Shown here piece after piece: positions 8,866 through 16,311 of a DNA stretch of 38,446 bases. This DNA comes from Meridianimarinicoccus roseus. GTDB taxonomy: Bacteria > Pseudomonadota > Alphaproteobacteria > Rhodobacterales > Rhodobacteraceae. Each line of letters starts with the position of its first letter. Positions within the stretch are counted from its first letter, which is position 1. The stretch covers positions 1 to 38,446 of the forward strand of contig NZ_QGKU01000016.1 of the NCBI RefSeq assembly GCF_003172915.1, in the 5' to 3' direction. The position numbers and the translations under genes are program-made. The notes beneath the pieces are model-generated. The model was not told where the DNA came from, ran no database searches, and saw only the letters and a list, made by a program, of their open reading frames with translations.

Positions 8866-9831
8866 TCAGCCTGTTGCCACCGCATCCGTCGCAAACAGCG
8901 GCCCGATCCCAAGGGGCGTTATGCCCGCGCTATCGCCGCGCAAGAGGAACAGGGCGTCGAGCCCGGTTTGTGTTGCAAGCGCCGCGCCCCTTTCCGGGCC
9001 GAGCACCATGAGCGCCGTCGCCCAGGCATCGGCTTCGGCACAGGTGCGGGCCACGACGGTGACGGAGGCCGGCGACGCGATCAGCGGCGCGCCCCGCCTC
9101 GGGTCCATCGTGTGCGACAGGCGGCGCCCCTGCACCTCGACCCAGTGACGGTAGTCGCCGGAGGTCGCGACGGCGGCATCCTGAAGCGCGAGGATCGAAT
9201 GCGGCGTCCGGCGCTTGGCGTCCGGCGCCTCGACCGCGATGGTCCAGGCTTCGCCGTCCGGCCGGAGGCCCAATGCACGCATCTCGCCATCGATCCCGAC
9301 GAGTCCATCTGAAATCCCATGATGGCGCAGGGTCTCGGCGAGCCGGTCCACGCCATAGCCTTTGGCGATGCCGTTGAGGTCGAGTTTCAGGGCTGCGGCC
9401 TTGCGCACGTGATCGCCGTCGAACTCCAGAATTTCATGCGCCGGGCGGCGCGAGGCGGCCATCGCGGTGCGGATGCCATCCGGCGCGGCGTCCCCGGGCC
9501 CGAAGCCCCAGGCCGTCACCGCGTCGCCCATGCCAATGTCGAACGCCCCGCCCGAGGCGCGCCCGATCTCGAGGCCGAGGCGCAGGACCGCAGCCAGTTG
9601 CGCGGGCACCGCCACCCATTCTCCCAGCGGCGCCGCGTTGAGCCGCATCAGGTCACTGTCCGGCTTCCAGGTCGACATCTGCCCGTCCACCTCGTCCACG
9701 GCCGCCTGCAGCGCCGCGCGGATCGGGGCCGGGTCGAAGTCCGGCTCCGCGAAGAACGTGGCCTGCCAGCGCGTGCCCATGGTCGGGCCGTTCAGGGCGA
9801 CCTTCACCCATTCAGTAGACATCTTCGACAT
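8866..9831 (-). CDS. apbE: FAD:protein FMN transferase (ApbE), without export signal
   Basis: This 321-residue ApbE enzyme covalently attaches FMN from FAD to a Ser/Thr of target proteins. Visible family features are MGTRW near residue 18, LDLNGIAKGYGVD (about 160), the ATSGDYRHW stretch with SHTMDPRRG, and the metal-site region ADAWATALMVLG. The ATG at 9831 has GGAGG about 6 nt upstream, and an in-frame stop at 9847-9849 rules out a longer protein. The enzyme therefore has no signal peptide or lipobox, unlike the usual periplasmic ApbE lipoproteins. It overlaps the reductase gene by 20 nt. The nearest candidate acceptor is the DUF2271 protein two genes upstream. Confidence 0.9.
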   Translation of the reverse strand: MSKMSTEWVKVALNGPTMGTRWQATFFAEPDFDPAPIRAALQAAVDEVDGQMSTWKPDSDLMRLNAAPLGEWVAVPAQLAAVLRLGLEIGRASGGAFDIGMGDAVTAWGFGPGDAAPDGIRTAMAASRRPAHEILEFDGDHVRKAAALKLDLNGIAKGYGVDRLAETLRHHGISDGLVGIDGEMRALGLRPDGEAWTIAVEAPDAKRRTPHSILALQDAAVATSGDYRHWVEVQGRRLSHTMDPRRGAPLIASPASVTVVARTCAEADAWATALMVLGPERGAALATQTGLDALFLLRGDSAGITPLGIGPLFATDAVATG

Positions 9832-12016
9832 ACCGCCCCTCCGCCTTCAGAAGCGCTGGCGTCAGCCCGGCCGGTGCGAGGATCTCGGCCAGCGCATCGG
9901 CCACGCCGGCGGCCATGTCGCGCCCGCCACAGACCATCACGCGCGCCCCGTTGCGAATAAGGTCTGCGACCTGGGCGGCCTCGCCCCGCAGCGCGTCTTG
10001 CACGTAGTGCGGACGCGCCCCGCGCGAGACGGCCGTGACCAGCTGGGTCAGACGCCCCTCGTCCTGCCAGCCGGGGATTTCCTCGCCGTAGAAGAAATCG
10101 CTGCCCGGATGCCGCATGCCGAAGAACAGATGGATTGGCCTGCGACGCGCGTTGCCGCGAATGAAGCCCGCAAGCGGTCCGATGCCGGTCCCCGCGCCGA
10201 TCAGGATCAGTGGTGCCTTGCCGCGACCGACGCGGAAGCCGGGGTTGCGGCGGAGGAAGGCGGCCACCGTGTCGCCAGGCTGCAGCGCCGTGAGCTGCCC
10301 CGAACAGAGTCCGCCGGGGTGCTTCTTGACCACGATCTCGACGAAGCCGTCGCGGCGTCCGGAGGCGAGCGAATAAAGCCGCGGGACGGCGCCCCCTTCG
10401 GGCAGAATGCCGATCAGGTCGCCCGCCTGAAACCGGGCGAACCCGCACCCGAGCAGCCGTTGCCAGAGCGAGGCGCGCGGAAGCGCGAAGCGGAGGATGG
10501 CGGTCGGGGCCTGCACCTCGGCGCCGTAGTCGCGTCGCGAGACGACGGTCAGCGTGGTCGCTTGCGGCTGGACCGGCTGATGCGAAAGTTCGAGGTCGAT
10601 CCCGAGAGCGTCGCCGAGTGCGCGGCCCCAGCGCGCAAAATCCTGCGGTGATTGGCGGTCGATCGTGCCCTGCGGCAGAAGTTCGGGCCAACCCCTCGCC
10701 TGCGCCGCCGCCGCGACGGACTTGGCGAAGGCGCAATAGGCCGGAAAGCTGCGGTCACCAAAGCCGAGTACGGCAAGAGGAATGTCGGGCGCGCGGCTCG
10801 GGGTGTTCAGCCGGTCGAGGAAGCCCTTCGCCGTAGCGGGGGCAGCCCCGTCGCCATAGGTCGCAGCGAGCAGGATAATCCGCTCGGCACGGGCATAACG
10901 CTGTGGCGCAAAGCCCGACATCGGTCCGACATGGACACTCTGCCCGGCTTGGGTCAGTGCGGCGTGAAGCGTCGCGGCAAAGCCCCAGGTGCTGCCACCC
11001 TCACTGCCCACGAGCAGGATCGTCTCGGCGCGGCCTGCGGGCTGATTGCCCCGGATTCGCGGCCGACCGCGCCGCCCGGCGAGCCAGACCAGCACGCCGG
11101 TCGCGCCCATCGCGGGCACGCCGAGCGCCATCAGCCCGAGAACGAGTCCCAGCGTCGCCGCACCCTGTCCGGTGTGCAGCATGTAGATCGTTTCCGAGAC
11201 GCGCTCCCAACCTGTAAGGTCGGCCCAGGCTAGGAGGGCTCCGTCGCCCTGATCGAGATATCCGGTGCCCCGGTCGGTCTTGAGCGTGAACATGTCTGTC
11301 GCGTCGCCGGGATAGGGAAAGCTCAGCTCGCGCAACTCGGCGACGGGCGTCTGCCGAAGCGTGGGCATCCGGCCCGGCGCGAACCCGGTCTCTCCACTGG
11401 CTTCAGTGGCGGCCGGCAGGATACCCCCGTCCGGCAGGAGATCGAAGGTCGACGCCGTCATCCAGAGGGCTGTCGTGGACGACAGCACGAGGCCAATGAC
11501 AGCGATCCGGGCGATCTCGACGTGCAGCCTGCCCGCGAGCGGACCGCGCAAGTGCGCGAACCAGTGTCGCCAGCCGCCCGCGCGCCGCGCGACCAGCGCC
11601 GCGCCGGAAAGCGAGAGGATCAGCATGGCGGCAGCCCCGGCGGCCATGGCGATGCGCCCGCCGTCCCCGAGGAACAGCGAACGGTGCAGGTTCGTAAGCC
11701 AGCGCTGCGTCTGGTTCGGGTCGGCCGAGGCCACGCCCTCACCCGTCGCAGGGTCGATCACGGCGGCACCTGGCGCGCCCTGATCGAACCAGTAGGCGGT
11801 GATGCGACCCGAAGGTGCGCGCCGGATCTGCTCGACGCCCGGATAGTTGGCCTGGATGCGGTTCGCGAGGGCGGCGACGGTCAGCGTTTGATCTGACTGC
11901 GGCGCGGCGATGCGCTCGGCCACGGGAAAGACCGACAGCGCCGCGCCGCTGAGGCTCAGGACGGTGACGAGCGCGAGGGCCAGAAGACCCGGCCAGCGAT
12001 GGAGTGCACGGATCAT
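9812..12016 (-). CDS. PepSY membrane / flavodoxin / FAD-NAD(P)H reductase fusion
   Basis: This 734-residue inner-membrane reductase has PepSY-associated transmembrane segments at about 10-32, 122-144, 168-190 and 285-312, with periplasmic PepSY-like loops between. A cytoplasmic flavodoxin-like domain follows at 332-475 (FMN loop GSEGGSTWGFA). It ends in a sulfite reductase/CPR-type FAD-NADPH module at 490-734: RLYSLAS at 546, GGLCSGQL at 568, LIGAGTGIGP at 605 and an aromatic C-terminus EDVY. It should carry electrons from NADPH across the membrane to a periplasmic acceptor. The ATG at 12016 follows a GAGGAG site and lies 12 nt past the DUF2271 stop; a GTG at 12031 is an alternative. The 3' end overlaps apbE. 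Confidence 0.88.
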   Translation of the reverse strand: MIRALHRWPGLLALALVTVLSLSGAALSVFPVAERIAAPQSDQTLTVAALANRIQANYPGVEQIRRAPSGRITAYWFDQGAPGAAVIDPATGEGVASADPNQTQRWLTNLHRSLFLGDGGRIAMAAGAAAMLILSLSGAALVARRAGGWRHWFAHLRGPLAGRLHVEIARIAVIGLVLSSTTALWMTASTFDLLPDGGILPAATEASGETGFAPGRMPTLRQTPVAELRELSFPYPGDATDMFTLKTDRGTGYLDQGDGALLAWADLTGWERVSETIYMLHTGQGAATLGLVLGLMALGVPAMGATGVLVWLAGRRGRPRIRGNQPAGRAETILLVGSEGGSTWGFAATLHAALTQAGQSVHVGPMSGFAPQRYARAERIILLAATYGDGAAPATAKGFLDRLNTPSRAPDIPLAVLGFGDRSFPAYCAFAKSVAAAAQARGWPELLPQGTIDRQSPQDFARWGRALGDALGIDLELSHQPVQPQATTLTVVSRRDYGAEVQAPTAILRFALPRASLWQRLLGCGFARFQAGDLIGILPEGGAVPRLYSLASGRRDGFVEIVVKKHPGGLCSGQLTALQPGDTVAAFLRRNPGFRVGRGKAPLILIGAGTGIGPLAGFIRGNARRRPIHLFFGMRHPGSDFFYGEEIPGWQDEGRLTQLVTAVSRGARPHYVQDALRGEAAQVADLIRNGARVMVCGGRDMAAGVADALAEILAPAGLTPALLKAEGRYVEDVY

Positions 12017-12027
12017 GGCCCTGCTCC

Positions 12028-12498
12028 TCACATGTCGTAGGCGAAGCTGGCGACGTAGCGGCGCCCGCGCATTGGCGTGCCCGCGCCTGTCGTCGTGAGC
12101 GGGACGGCCACCTCGTTCGGGCTGTCGCGCATGTCTTCGACGGCCGCGTCGATGTGAAGGGTGTAACCTGCGTCGAAGAGCGCATCGGCTAGGTCGAGCG
12201 TGATCTCGAGCGTACGGCCCCCGCCGACGCTGGCGCCGGTAATGCCGTTCACCTGCGCGGTATCGCCGCCAGTGGCGCGGTACCAGTCGCTCAGATGCTC
12301 GTAGTACTTCGACTTGCCACCGGCCATCCAGAGACTGCCGACATAGGCGCCCGAGGTGTCGGTGACGTAAAGCGCGAGGTAGGCCCCGTCACCGCCGTAA
12401 TTGTTGAGCGTCGTGGTAAGCGTCACCGGCCGTGCCATGGCCAGGCCGGGAAGCGTCAGCGCCGTGGTCAGCGCGAGCGTTGCGAGGAGGGATTTCAT
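12028..12498 (-). CDS. Exported DUF2271 protein, candidate FMN carrier
   Basis: This 156-residue protein has a Sec signal peptide (about 1-22, cleavage after LAMA). The mature part matches the DUF2271 pattern with GGKSKYYEHLSDWYRATGG. VNGITGASVGGG contains TGAS at 87-90. That resembles the (S/T)GA(S/T) sequence ApbE uses for threonine flavinylation, with an Asp a few residues upstream (D79). Given apbE and a flavoprotein reductase in the same operon, a periplasmic FMN-carrying electron acceptor is a reasonable inference. The ATG at 12498 follows an AAGGA site, and the gene lies 37 nt after the Asp-run gene. Confidence 0.8.
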   Translation of the reverse strand: MKSLLATLALTTALTLPGLAMARPVTLTTTLNNYGGDGAYLALYVTDTSGAYVGSLWMAGGKSKYYEHLSDWYRATGGDTAQVNGITGASVGGGRTLEITLDLADALFDAGYTLHIDAAVEDMRDSPNEVAVPLTTTGAGTPMRGRRYVASFAYDM

Positions 12499-12535
12499 AG
12501 GGTTGATCCTTGTTCTGAGAGGGCTTCGGAGAGGC

Positions 12536-12901
12536 TCAGTTCTGCTTGACCTGCGGCGGAGCACCGTTCCCGAAGAGACCGTTCTGCGGAGGGGCGACCG
12601 TGCCGGCGGGCGCGGGATTGCGGGCGGCACCACGGCAATCGTCGTCATCATCATCATCATCATCGTCGCAGTCATCATCGTCGTCGTCGTGACCGCGACG
12701 CGAGCCGTCCCGCCAGCGGTCGTCATCGTCGTCGTCATCGTCACTTGCGAGAACGAGCGGCATGGCTTGCGAGGCGTCATCGAAGAGCGCGGCAATGGGT
12801 CGAAGGACGTCGGACGGGGCTTGCATCGCACTCCAGGCGGGGACGCCGATCGCCGCGGTCAACGCCGTTGTCGCTGCGAGAAGTGTCAGGGTCTTTTTCA
12901 T
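12536..12901 (-). CDS. Secreted poly-aspartate protein
   Basis: This 121-residue protein has a clear signal peptide (MKKTLTLLAATTALTAAIGV, cleavage near residue 25). Its central segment is dominated by aspartate runs: 8 at 54-61, 6 at 72-77 and 10 at 79-88, with Cys at 78 and 89 bracketing the longest run. The tail is Pro/Gly/Asn-rich. No family is recognised. The acidic runs suggest binding of Ca2+, Fe or another cation in the periplasm. The GAC/GAT runs form a trinucleotide microsatellite in DNA. The ATG has AAGGAG upstream, and the gene is preceded by the tandem-repeat operator shared with the response-regulator gene. Confidence 0.8.
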   Translation of the reverse strand: MKKTLTLLAATTALTAAIGVPAWSAMQAPSDVLRPIAALFDDASQAMPLVLASDDDDDDDDRWRDGSRRGHDDDDDDCDDDDDDDDDDCRGAARNPAPAGTVAPPQNGLFGNGAPPQVKQN

Positions 12902-12945
12902 GGCAGGGTCTCCTTTCGTCTGCTGAGGGCAATCTGGAGACCCGA

Positions 12946-12995
12946 CCTGAGGCCTTCCTGACGCGCCCGCGATTCCCGCTTCAGCTTGCCGTCAG
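12946..12995 (-). promoter_or_regulatory. Four-half-site operator upstream of the poly-Asp gene
   Basis: Reading toward the gene: CTGACG (12995-12990), CTGAAG (12984-12979), GTCAGG (12962-12957) and CTCAGG (12951-12946). Each pair is offset by exactly 11 bp, the two pairs point in opposite directions, and 16 nt separate them. The last half-site ends 44 nt before the ATG at 12901. The outer arms also form a 10-bp inverted repeat (12954-12963 with 12990-12999). The same arrangement precedes the response-regulator gene. An 11-bp tandem offset is the usual geometry for OmpR-family regulators. Confidence 0.7.
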
Positions 12996-13010
12996 GAAGA
13001 GAGCGGCTTC

Positions 13011-13045
13011 CGAAAGAAAAAGGCCCCGCCCGTGAGGGCGAGGCC
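13011..13045 (-). terminator. Rho-independent terminator after the cytochrome b561 gene
   Basis: On the minus strand GGCCTCGCCC-TCAC-GGGCGGGGCC (13045-13022) forms a near-perfect 10-bp hairpin with a 4-nt loop. It is followed directly by a T-rich run (TTTTTCTTTC, 13021-13012). It lies 43 nt past the cytochrome stop codon and just before the poly-Asp operator, so the PepSY/cytochrome transcript and the poly-Asp/apbE transcript are separate units. Confidence 0.85.
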
Positions 13046-13087
13046 GAGTAGGGCCGAAGGGACGGTCGGCCTTGGGTATGAGTGCGA

Positions 13088-13759
13088 TCAGGCGATGTCG
13101 CCAGGACCGGGAGCGCGCTTCTCGCCAGTCACCATGGCACGCGCGAGGTTCTCGTGGTGGCGGAAGGAGGCCAGAACGACCCCCGCAACATGCAGAGCGG
13201 CCAACAGCAGCATCAGGTTGGCGAGCGTCTCGTGAACCTCTTTCAGCTGATCTTCGCCCCGGCCGCCTTCAGCATGTTCGTATTCGCCGCCATCGTCGTC
13301 TGCCCAGGCGGGTGCCACAATCTGCGGCATGGCAGGCAGCATCGCCAGACGCGACTCGTCCTCCATCAGCCAGCCGGTGAAGGCCGTGCCCGAAAGCGTA
13401 ACCAGCAACGCCACGATCATCGCCGCGCCCGCCGGGTTGTGGCCCATGTAGCGCCGCTCACGCCGCCGGGTCATGTCCCCGAGATAGGCAAGCGTCTCGC
13501 CGGGGCCTCTCAGGAACTGGGCGAAGCGCGCGTAGCGGCTGCCGACGAGGCCCCAGAGCAGGCGGAAGGCCACCAGACCGGCGACGACATAGCCCGCGAC
13601 CTCATGAACTGTGTCCAGCTCTTCCGCCGAGAGCCATGCCACCGCGAACGCCGCGACAAGCCCCCAGTGGAACACGCGGACCAGCGGATCCCAGACCTGG
13701 ACCTTGCTGCTCGGCCCCGTGTTTGTCTCTGGGGCCTTGTGTGAGATTGCGTCAGTCAT
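13088..13759 (-). CDS. Cytochrome b561-type membrane protein
   Basis: This 223-residue inner-membrane diheme cytochrome b has about four transmembrane segments (30-47, 54-72, 110-130, 177-196). Candidate heme ligands are H31 (VFHWG), H52 (TVHEVAGY), H107 (MGHNPAG), H176 (EVHETLANL) and H190. An acidic insert, DDDGGEYEHAEGGRGED, sits in the periplasmic loop before the last helix. It probably passes electrons between quinol and a periplasmic partner. The ATG at 13759 is placed 5 nt after AGGAGG; the ATG directly before it would be too close to the ribosome-binding site. The start overlaps the upstream PepSY gene by 8 nt. Confidence 0.88.
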   Translation of the reverse strand: MTDAISHKAPETNTGPSSKVQVWDPLVRVFHWGLVAAFAVAWLSAEELDTVHEVAGYVVAGLVAFRLLWGLVGSRYARFAQFLRGPGETLAYLGDMTRRRERRYMGHNPAGAAMIVALLVTLSGTAFTGWLMEDESRLAMLPAMPQIVAPAWADDDGGEYEHAEGGRGEDQLKEVHETLANLMLLLAALHVAGVVLASFRHHENLARAMVTGEKRAPGPGDIA

Positions 13760-14084
13760 CATAGCCTCCTTCGCGATCCCGGCCTCGATCCTGATCGTGC
13801 CGATCGTCGTCTTCCTCGTCCTCATACTCGAACTCGACCACCTCGAGCGTGGCCGGATGAACGGTCACCTCGATCCGGCGCCCCTCGGCATCCCGGCCGT
13901 CGATCTCGTAGCAGCCGTCGTCGATCTTGATCCGGCGCACCGTCCAGCCGTTCTCTTCGGCCAACCGGGTGACGGCATCACGCGGTTGCCAGTCAGCCAT
14001 CGGCACATAGCAGTCGTCATCCGCCAGCGCGACGCCGACCGGAAAGACCGCGAGAAAGCCGATAATTGTCAATGTCTTCTTCAT
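13752..14084 (-). CDS. Small exported PepSY-domain protein with acidic tail
   Basis: This 110-residue protein has a signal peptide at 1-21 (MKKTLTIIGFLAVFPVGVALA). A single PepSY-like fold follows at about 30-88 (VTRLAEENGWTVRRIKIDDGCYEIDGRDAEGRRIEV). Two cysteines (25, 58) could form a disulfide. The tail beyond residue 86 is rich in D, E, R and H. PepSY proteins of this size are often periplasmic modulators of sensor kinases or redox partners. The ATG has a GAGGAG site upstream, and the gene is divergent from the response regulator, sharing a 144-nt intergenic region with the operator. It overlaps the cytochrome gene. Confidence 0.85.
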   Translation of the reverse strand: MKKTLTIIGFLAVFPVGVALADDDCYVPMADWQPRDAVTRLAEENGWTVRRIKIDDGCYEIDGRDAEGRRIEVTVHPATLEVVEFEYEDEEDDDRHDQDRGRDREGGYDD

Positions 14085-14135
14085 GGGCCAAACTCCTCGC
14101 CAAGGCCATCTTGACTCAATGCATGCACGGCGAAG

Positions 14136-14185
14136 CTGACGGCAGCCTGAAGGGTGATAGCCCGGCGCGTCAGCTTCGTGTCAGC
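14136..14185 (+). promoter_or_regulatory. Four-half-site operator between PepSY and response-regulator genes
   Basis: CTGACG (14136-14141), CTGAAG (14147-14152), GTCAGC (14169-14174) and GTCAGC (14180-14185) form two opposed tandem pairs. Each pair is offset by 11 bp, with 16 nt between pairs. The last half-site ends 43 nt before the response-regulator ATG. The arms also create an 11-bp perfect inverted repeat (14131-14141 with 14168-14178). The arrangement matches the poly-Asp operator in order, spacing and distance to the gene. It is probably the autoregulatory site of the response regulator, and it can also act on the divergent PepSY/cytochrome genes. Confidence 0.7.
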
Positions 14186-14228
14186 CAGACGCATCATGAA
14201 GGGTCATAGGAAAAGGACGGAGACGAGG

Positions 14229-14888
14229 ATGCGGATCCTGCTGATCGAGGACGATACGGTTCTGGGGGCTGCAGTGCGCGACCAGATCGCAGCGGATGGC
14301 CAGTCGGTAGATTGGGTGACGCGCCTCGATGCGGCCGGCGATGCGGTGAAATTCACGTCCTACGACCTGATCCTGCTCGACCTCATGCTGCCGGACGGTC
14401 GCGGGATCGGGTTCCTCAAGGGTCTCCGCGCGCGAGGAGAGGTTACCCCGGTCATCATCCTGACTGCGCTCGATCAGGTGTCCGACCGGATCGAGGGGTT
14501 GAACGCCGGCGCCGACGACTATCTCGTGAAGCCATTCGACCTTGCGGAACTGTCGGCGCGGATCGGGTCTGTCGCTCGACGCTACAGCGGCAACCCGAAC
14601 CCCATCGTGACCCACGGGCCACTTGAAATCGACCTTGCCGCGCGCAGCGTTCACCGGGACGGCAAACCGGTGCAACTGACCGCGCGGGAATGGGCACTGT
14701 TCGAAGCCTTCCTTGCACGCCCCGGGCAGCTTCTTTCGAAGGCGCAACTGGAGGAGAAGCTCTACGCCTTCGACGCCGAGGTGGAGAGCAACACCATCGA
14801 AGTCCATGTCAGTCGGCTGCGCAAGAAGCTGGGGAGTGCGGTCATCGAGACCGAGCGCGGCATGGGCTATCGGCTGGGTCGGCCATGA
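14229..14888 (+). CDS. OmpR-family response regulator (QseB/PmrA-like)
   Basis: This 219-residue regulator has an N-terminal receiver (1-115): acidic pocket E7-D8-D9, phospho-acceptor D51 (LILLDLMLPDG), and K in YLVKPF. The C-terminal winged helix (about 125-219) carries TAREWALFEAF and the recognition-helix region SNTIEVHVSRLRKKLG. I chose the ATG at 14229 because MRILLIEDD is the canonical receiver start and GGAG lies just upstream; the in-frame extension from 14154 runs through the operator. The stop overlaps the kinase start (ATGA). It probably binds the four-half-site elements described here. Confidence 0.93.
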   Translation: MRILLIEDDTVLGAAVRDQIAADGQSVDWVTRLDAAGDAVKFTSYDLILLDLMLPDGRGIGFLKGLRARGEVTPVIILTALDQVSDRIEGLNAGADDYLVKPFDLAELSARIGSVARRYSGNPNPIVTHGPLEIDLAARSVHRDGKPVQLTAREWALFEAFLARPGQLLSKAQLEEKLYAFDAEVESNTIEVHVSRLRKKLGSAVIETERGMGYRLGRP

Positions 14889-16243
14889 GGTGGCCGGCCA
14901 GCCTTCAGGCGCGGCTTGGCCTGTCGCTCGGGGTCGGGCTGACGGTGCTATGGCTGCTGGCAGCGACGGTGACGGCCGTGATCGTCCGGGACGAGTTGGA
15001 CGAGGTCTTCGACAGCGCGCTGCGGGAAACGGCCGAGAGGATCCTGCCTCTGGCCGTGACCGATATCGTCGGCCGGGAAGATCAGGGGATCACGCAACGC
15101 CTCGCGCCTATCCGCGAACACAACGAATTCTTCACCTATCTTGTGCGGGATGCCGAAGGGCGCATCCTTTTGCAGTCGCACGCGGCTGACCCTGCGGTTT
15201 TTCCGCCGTGGGACGGACCCGGGTTCCGGCAGACCGCCACCCATCGGCTCTACAGCGACGCTGCGCTTCAGGACACGATCCGCATCACCGTCGCCGAGCC
15301 GCAGGCGCATCGCATGTCGGTGGCCCGCGAAATCCAGATGGGCCTTGGCCTGCCACTTCTGGTCGTCCTGCCCGTCGCGCTGGCCGCTATCGTGCTCGCC
15401 GTTCGCTTCAGCCTCCATCCGCTGCGCCGGTTCCGCGCTCGGTTGGAGGCGCGCGGCGCGCGGGATCTGTCGGCGGTTCCTGCAAGCGATCTGCCGACGG
15501 AGATCGGTCCGCTGGCGGCGACGCTGAACGGCCTACTGGCCCGGCTGCGCGACGCGTTCGAGGCCGAGCGCAGCTTTGCCGCGAACGCGGCCCACGAGTT
15601 GAGAACGCCGCTTGCCGGCGCCATCGCGCAGGCGCAGCGCCTGAGGGCTGAGACCAGCGACCCTGCAACTGACGCGCGGGCCGCGGAGATCGAGGCGACA
15701 CTCAAGCGCCTGACCCGACTATCCGAACGCCTCATGCAGCTCGCGCGGGCCGAAGGCGGACGGCTGCGGATGGACCGAAGCGCGGACCTGAAGGCGATTG
15801 CCCGCGTCTTGGTGGACGATCTTGAACGCACCGGTGCGGAGGGCCGTATCGCGCTTGCGCTGCCAAGGACAGCCGTCATGTCCGATATCGACCCCGACGC
15901 CTTCGCCATCCTGTGCCGCAACCTCATGGAAAATGCGCTTCGTCACGGAGCTGAGAACACGACGGTCGACGTCACTTTGACCGCAGACGGGCTGCTTTCT
16001 GTCGCGAACGACGGCCCGGTCCTGCCACGCGACACTCTCGACCGCCTGACGGCACGCTTCGAACGGGCGAACGCAAGCACCGATGGCAGCGGGCTTGGCC
16101 TTGCCATCGTCGCGGCCATCGCGGAACGGATCGGGAGTTCGCTCGTTCTGAAATCGCCGCGACCTGGTGGATTTTCCGGTTTCGAAGCATCGCTCAGGTT
16201 GCCGACCGATGACCTCGGGTCCGGGGTTGGGGGCGACGCGTAG
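14885..16243 (+). CDS. Sensor histidine kinase partner of the OmpR-family regulator
   Basis: This 452-residue inner-membrane kinase has TM1 at about 12-34, a periplasmic sensor region at about 35-150 and TM2 at about 152-174. A HAMP-like linker follows, then the dimerisation/phospho-acceptor box FAANAAHELRTPLAG with H237. The catalytic domain has N-box NLMENALRHG and G-box DGSGLGLAIV. The ATG at 14885 overlaps the regulator stop. The organisation matches QseC/PmrB-type kinases that sense periplasmic cations or envelope stress. The periplasmic products of the divergent genes (PepSY protein, poly-Asp protein) are candidate signal modulators. Confidence 0.92.
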   Translation: MRWPASLQARLGLSLGVGLTVLWLLAATVTAVIVRDELDEVFDSALRETAERILPLAVTDIVGREDQGITQRLAPIREHNEFFTYLVRDAEGRILLQSHAADPAVFPPWDGPGFRQTATHRLYSDAALQDTIRITVAEPQAHRMSVAREIQMGLGLPLLVVLPVALAAIVLAVRFSLHPLRRFRARLEARGARDLSAVPASDLPTEIGPLAATLNGLLARLRDAFEAERSFAANAAHELRTPLAGAIAQAQRLRAETSDPATDARAAEIEATLKRLTRLSERLMQLARAEGGRLRMDRSADLKAIARVLVDDLERTGAEGRIALALPRTAVMSDIDPDAFAILCRNLMENALRHGAENTTVDVTLTADGLLSVANDGPVLPRDTLDRLTARFERANASTDGSGLGLAIVAAIAERIGSSLVLKSPRPGGFSGFEASLRLPTDDLGSGVGGDA

Positions 16244-16290
16244 TCCGCGACAACGACGAGGCTCCGGCCCAAAGCCCGGACCCGAGCCTC
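16214..16290. terminator. Overlapping hairpins between convergent genes
   Basis: Two alternative stems can form. CTCGGGTCCGGG (16214-16225, inside the kinase 3' end) pairs perfectly with CCCGGACCCGAG (16275-16286). GAGGCTC (16258-16264) pairs with GAGCCTC (16284-16290), with an inner CCGG/CCGG. They lie between the kinase gene (stop 16243) and the convergent membrane-protein gene (stop 16312). Neither stem is followed by a clear T-run, so a bidirectional terminator is only a guess. Confidence 0.35.
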
Positions 16291-16311
16291 CCTAGCGGCA
16301 CATGTCGGTAT

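Noticed and set aside
9467-10651. 394-codon plus-strand open frame
   Set aside because: Antisense to apbE and the reductase fusion, both of which have clear family motifs.
12640-12740. Repetitive TCATCATCG/GTCGTCGTC tract as a CRISPR or tandem repeat locus
   Set aside because: It is the reverse strand of Asp codons within a coding sequence; no spacers or uniform repeat unit.
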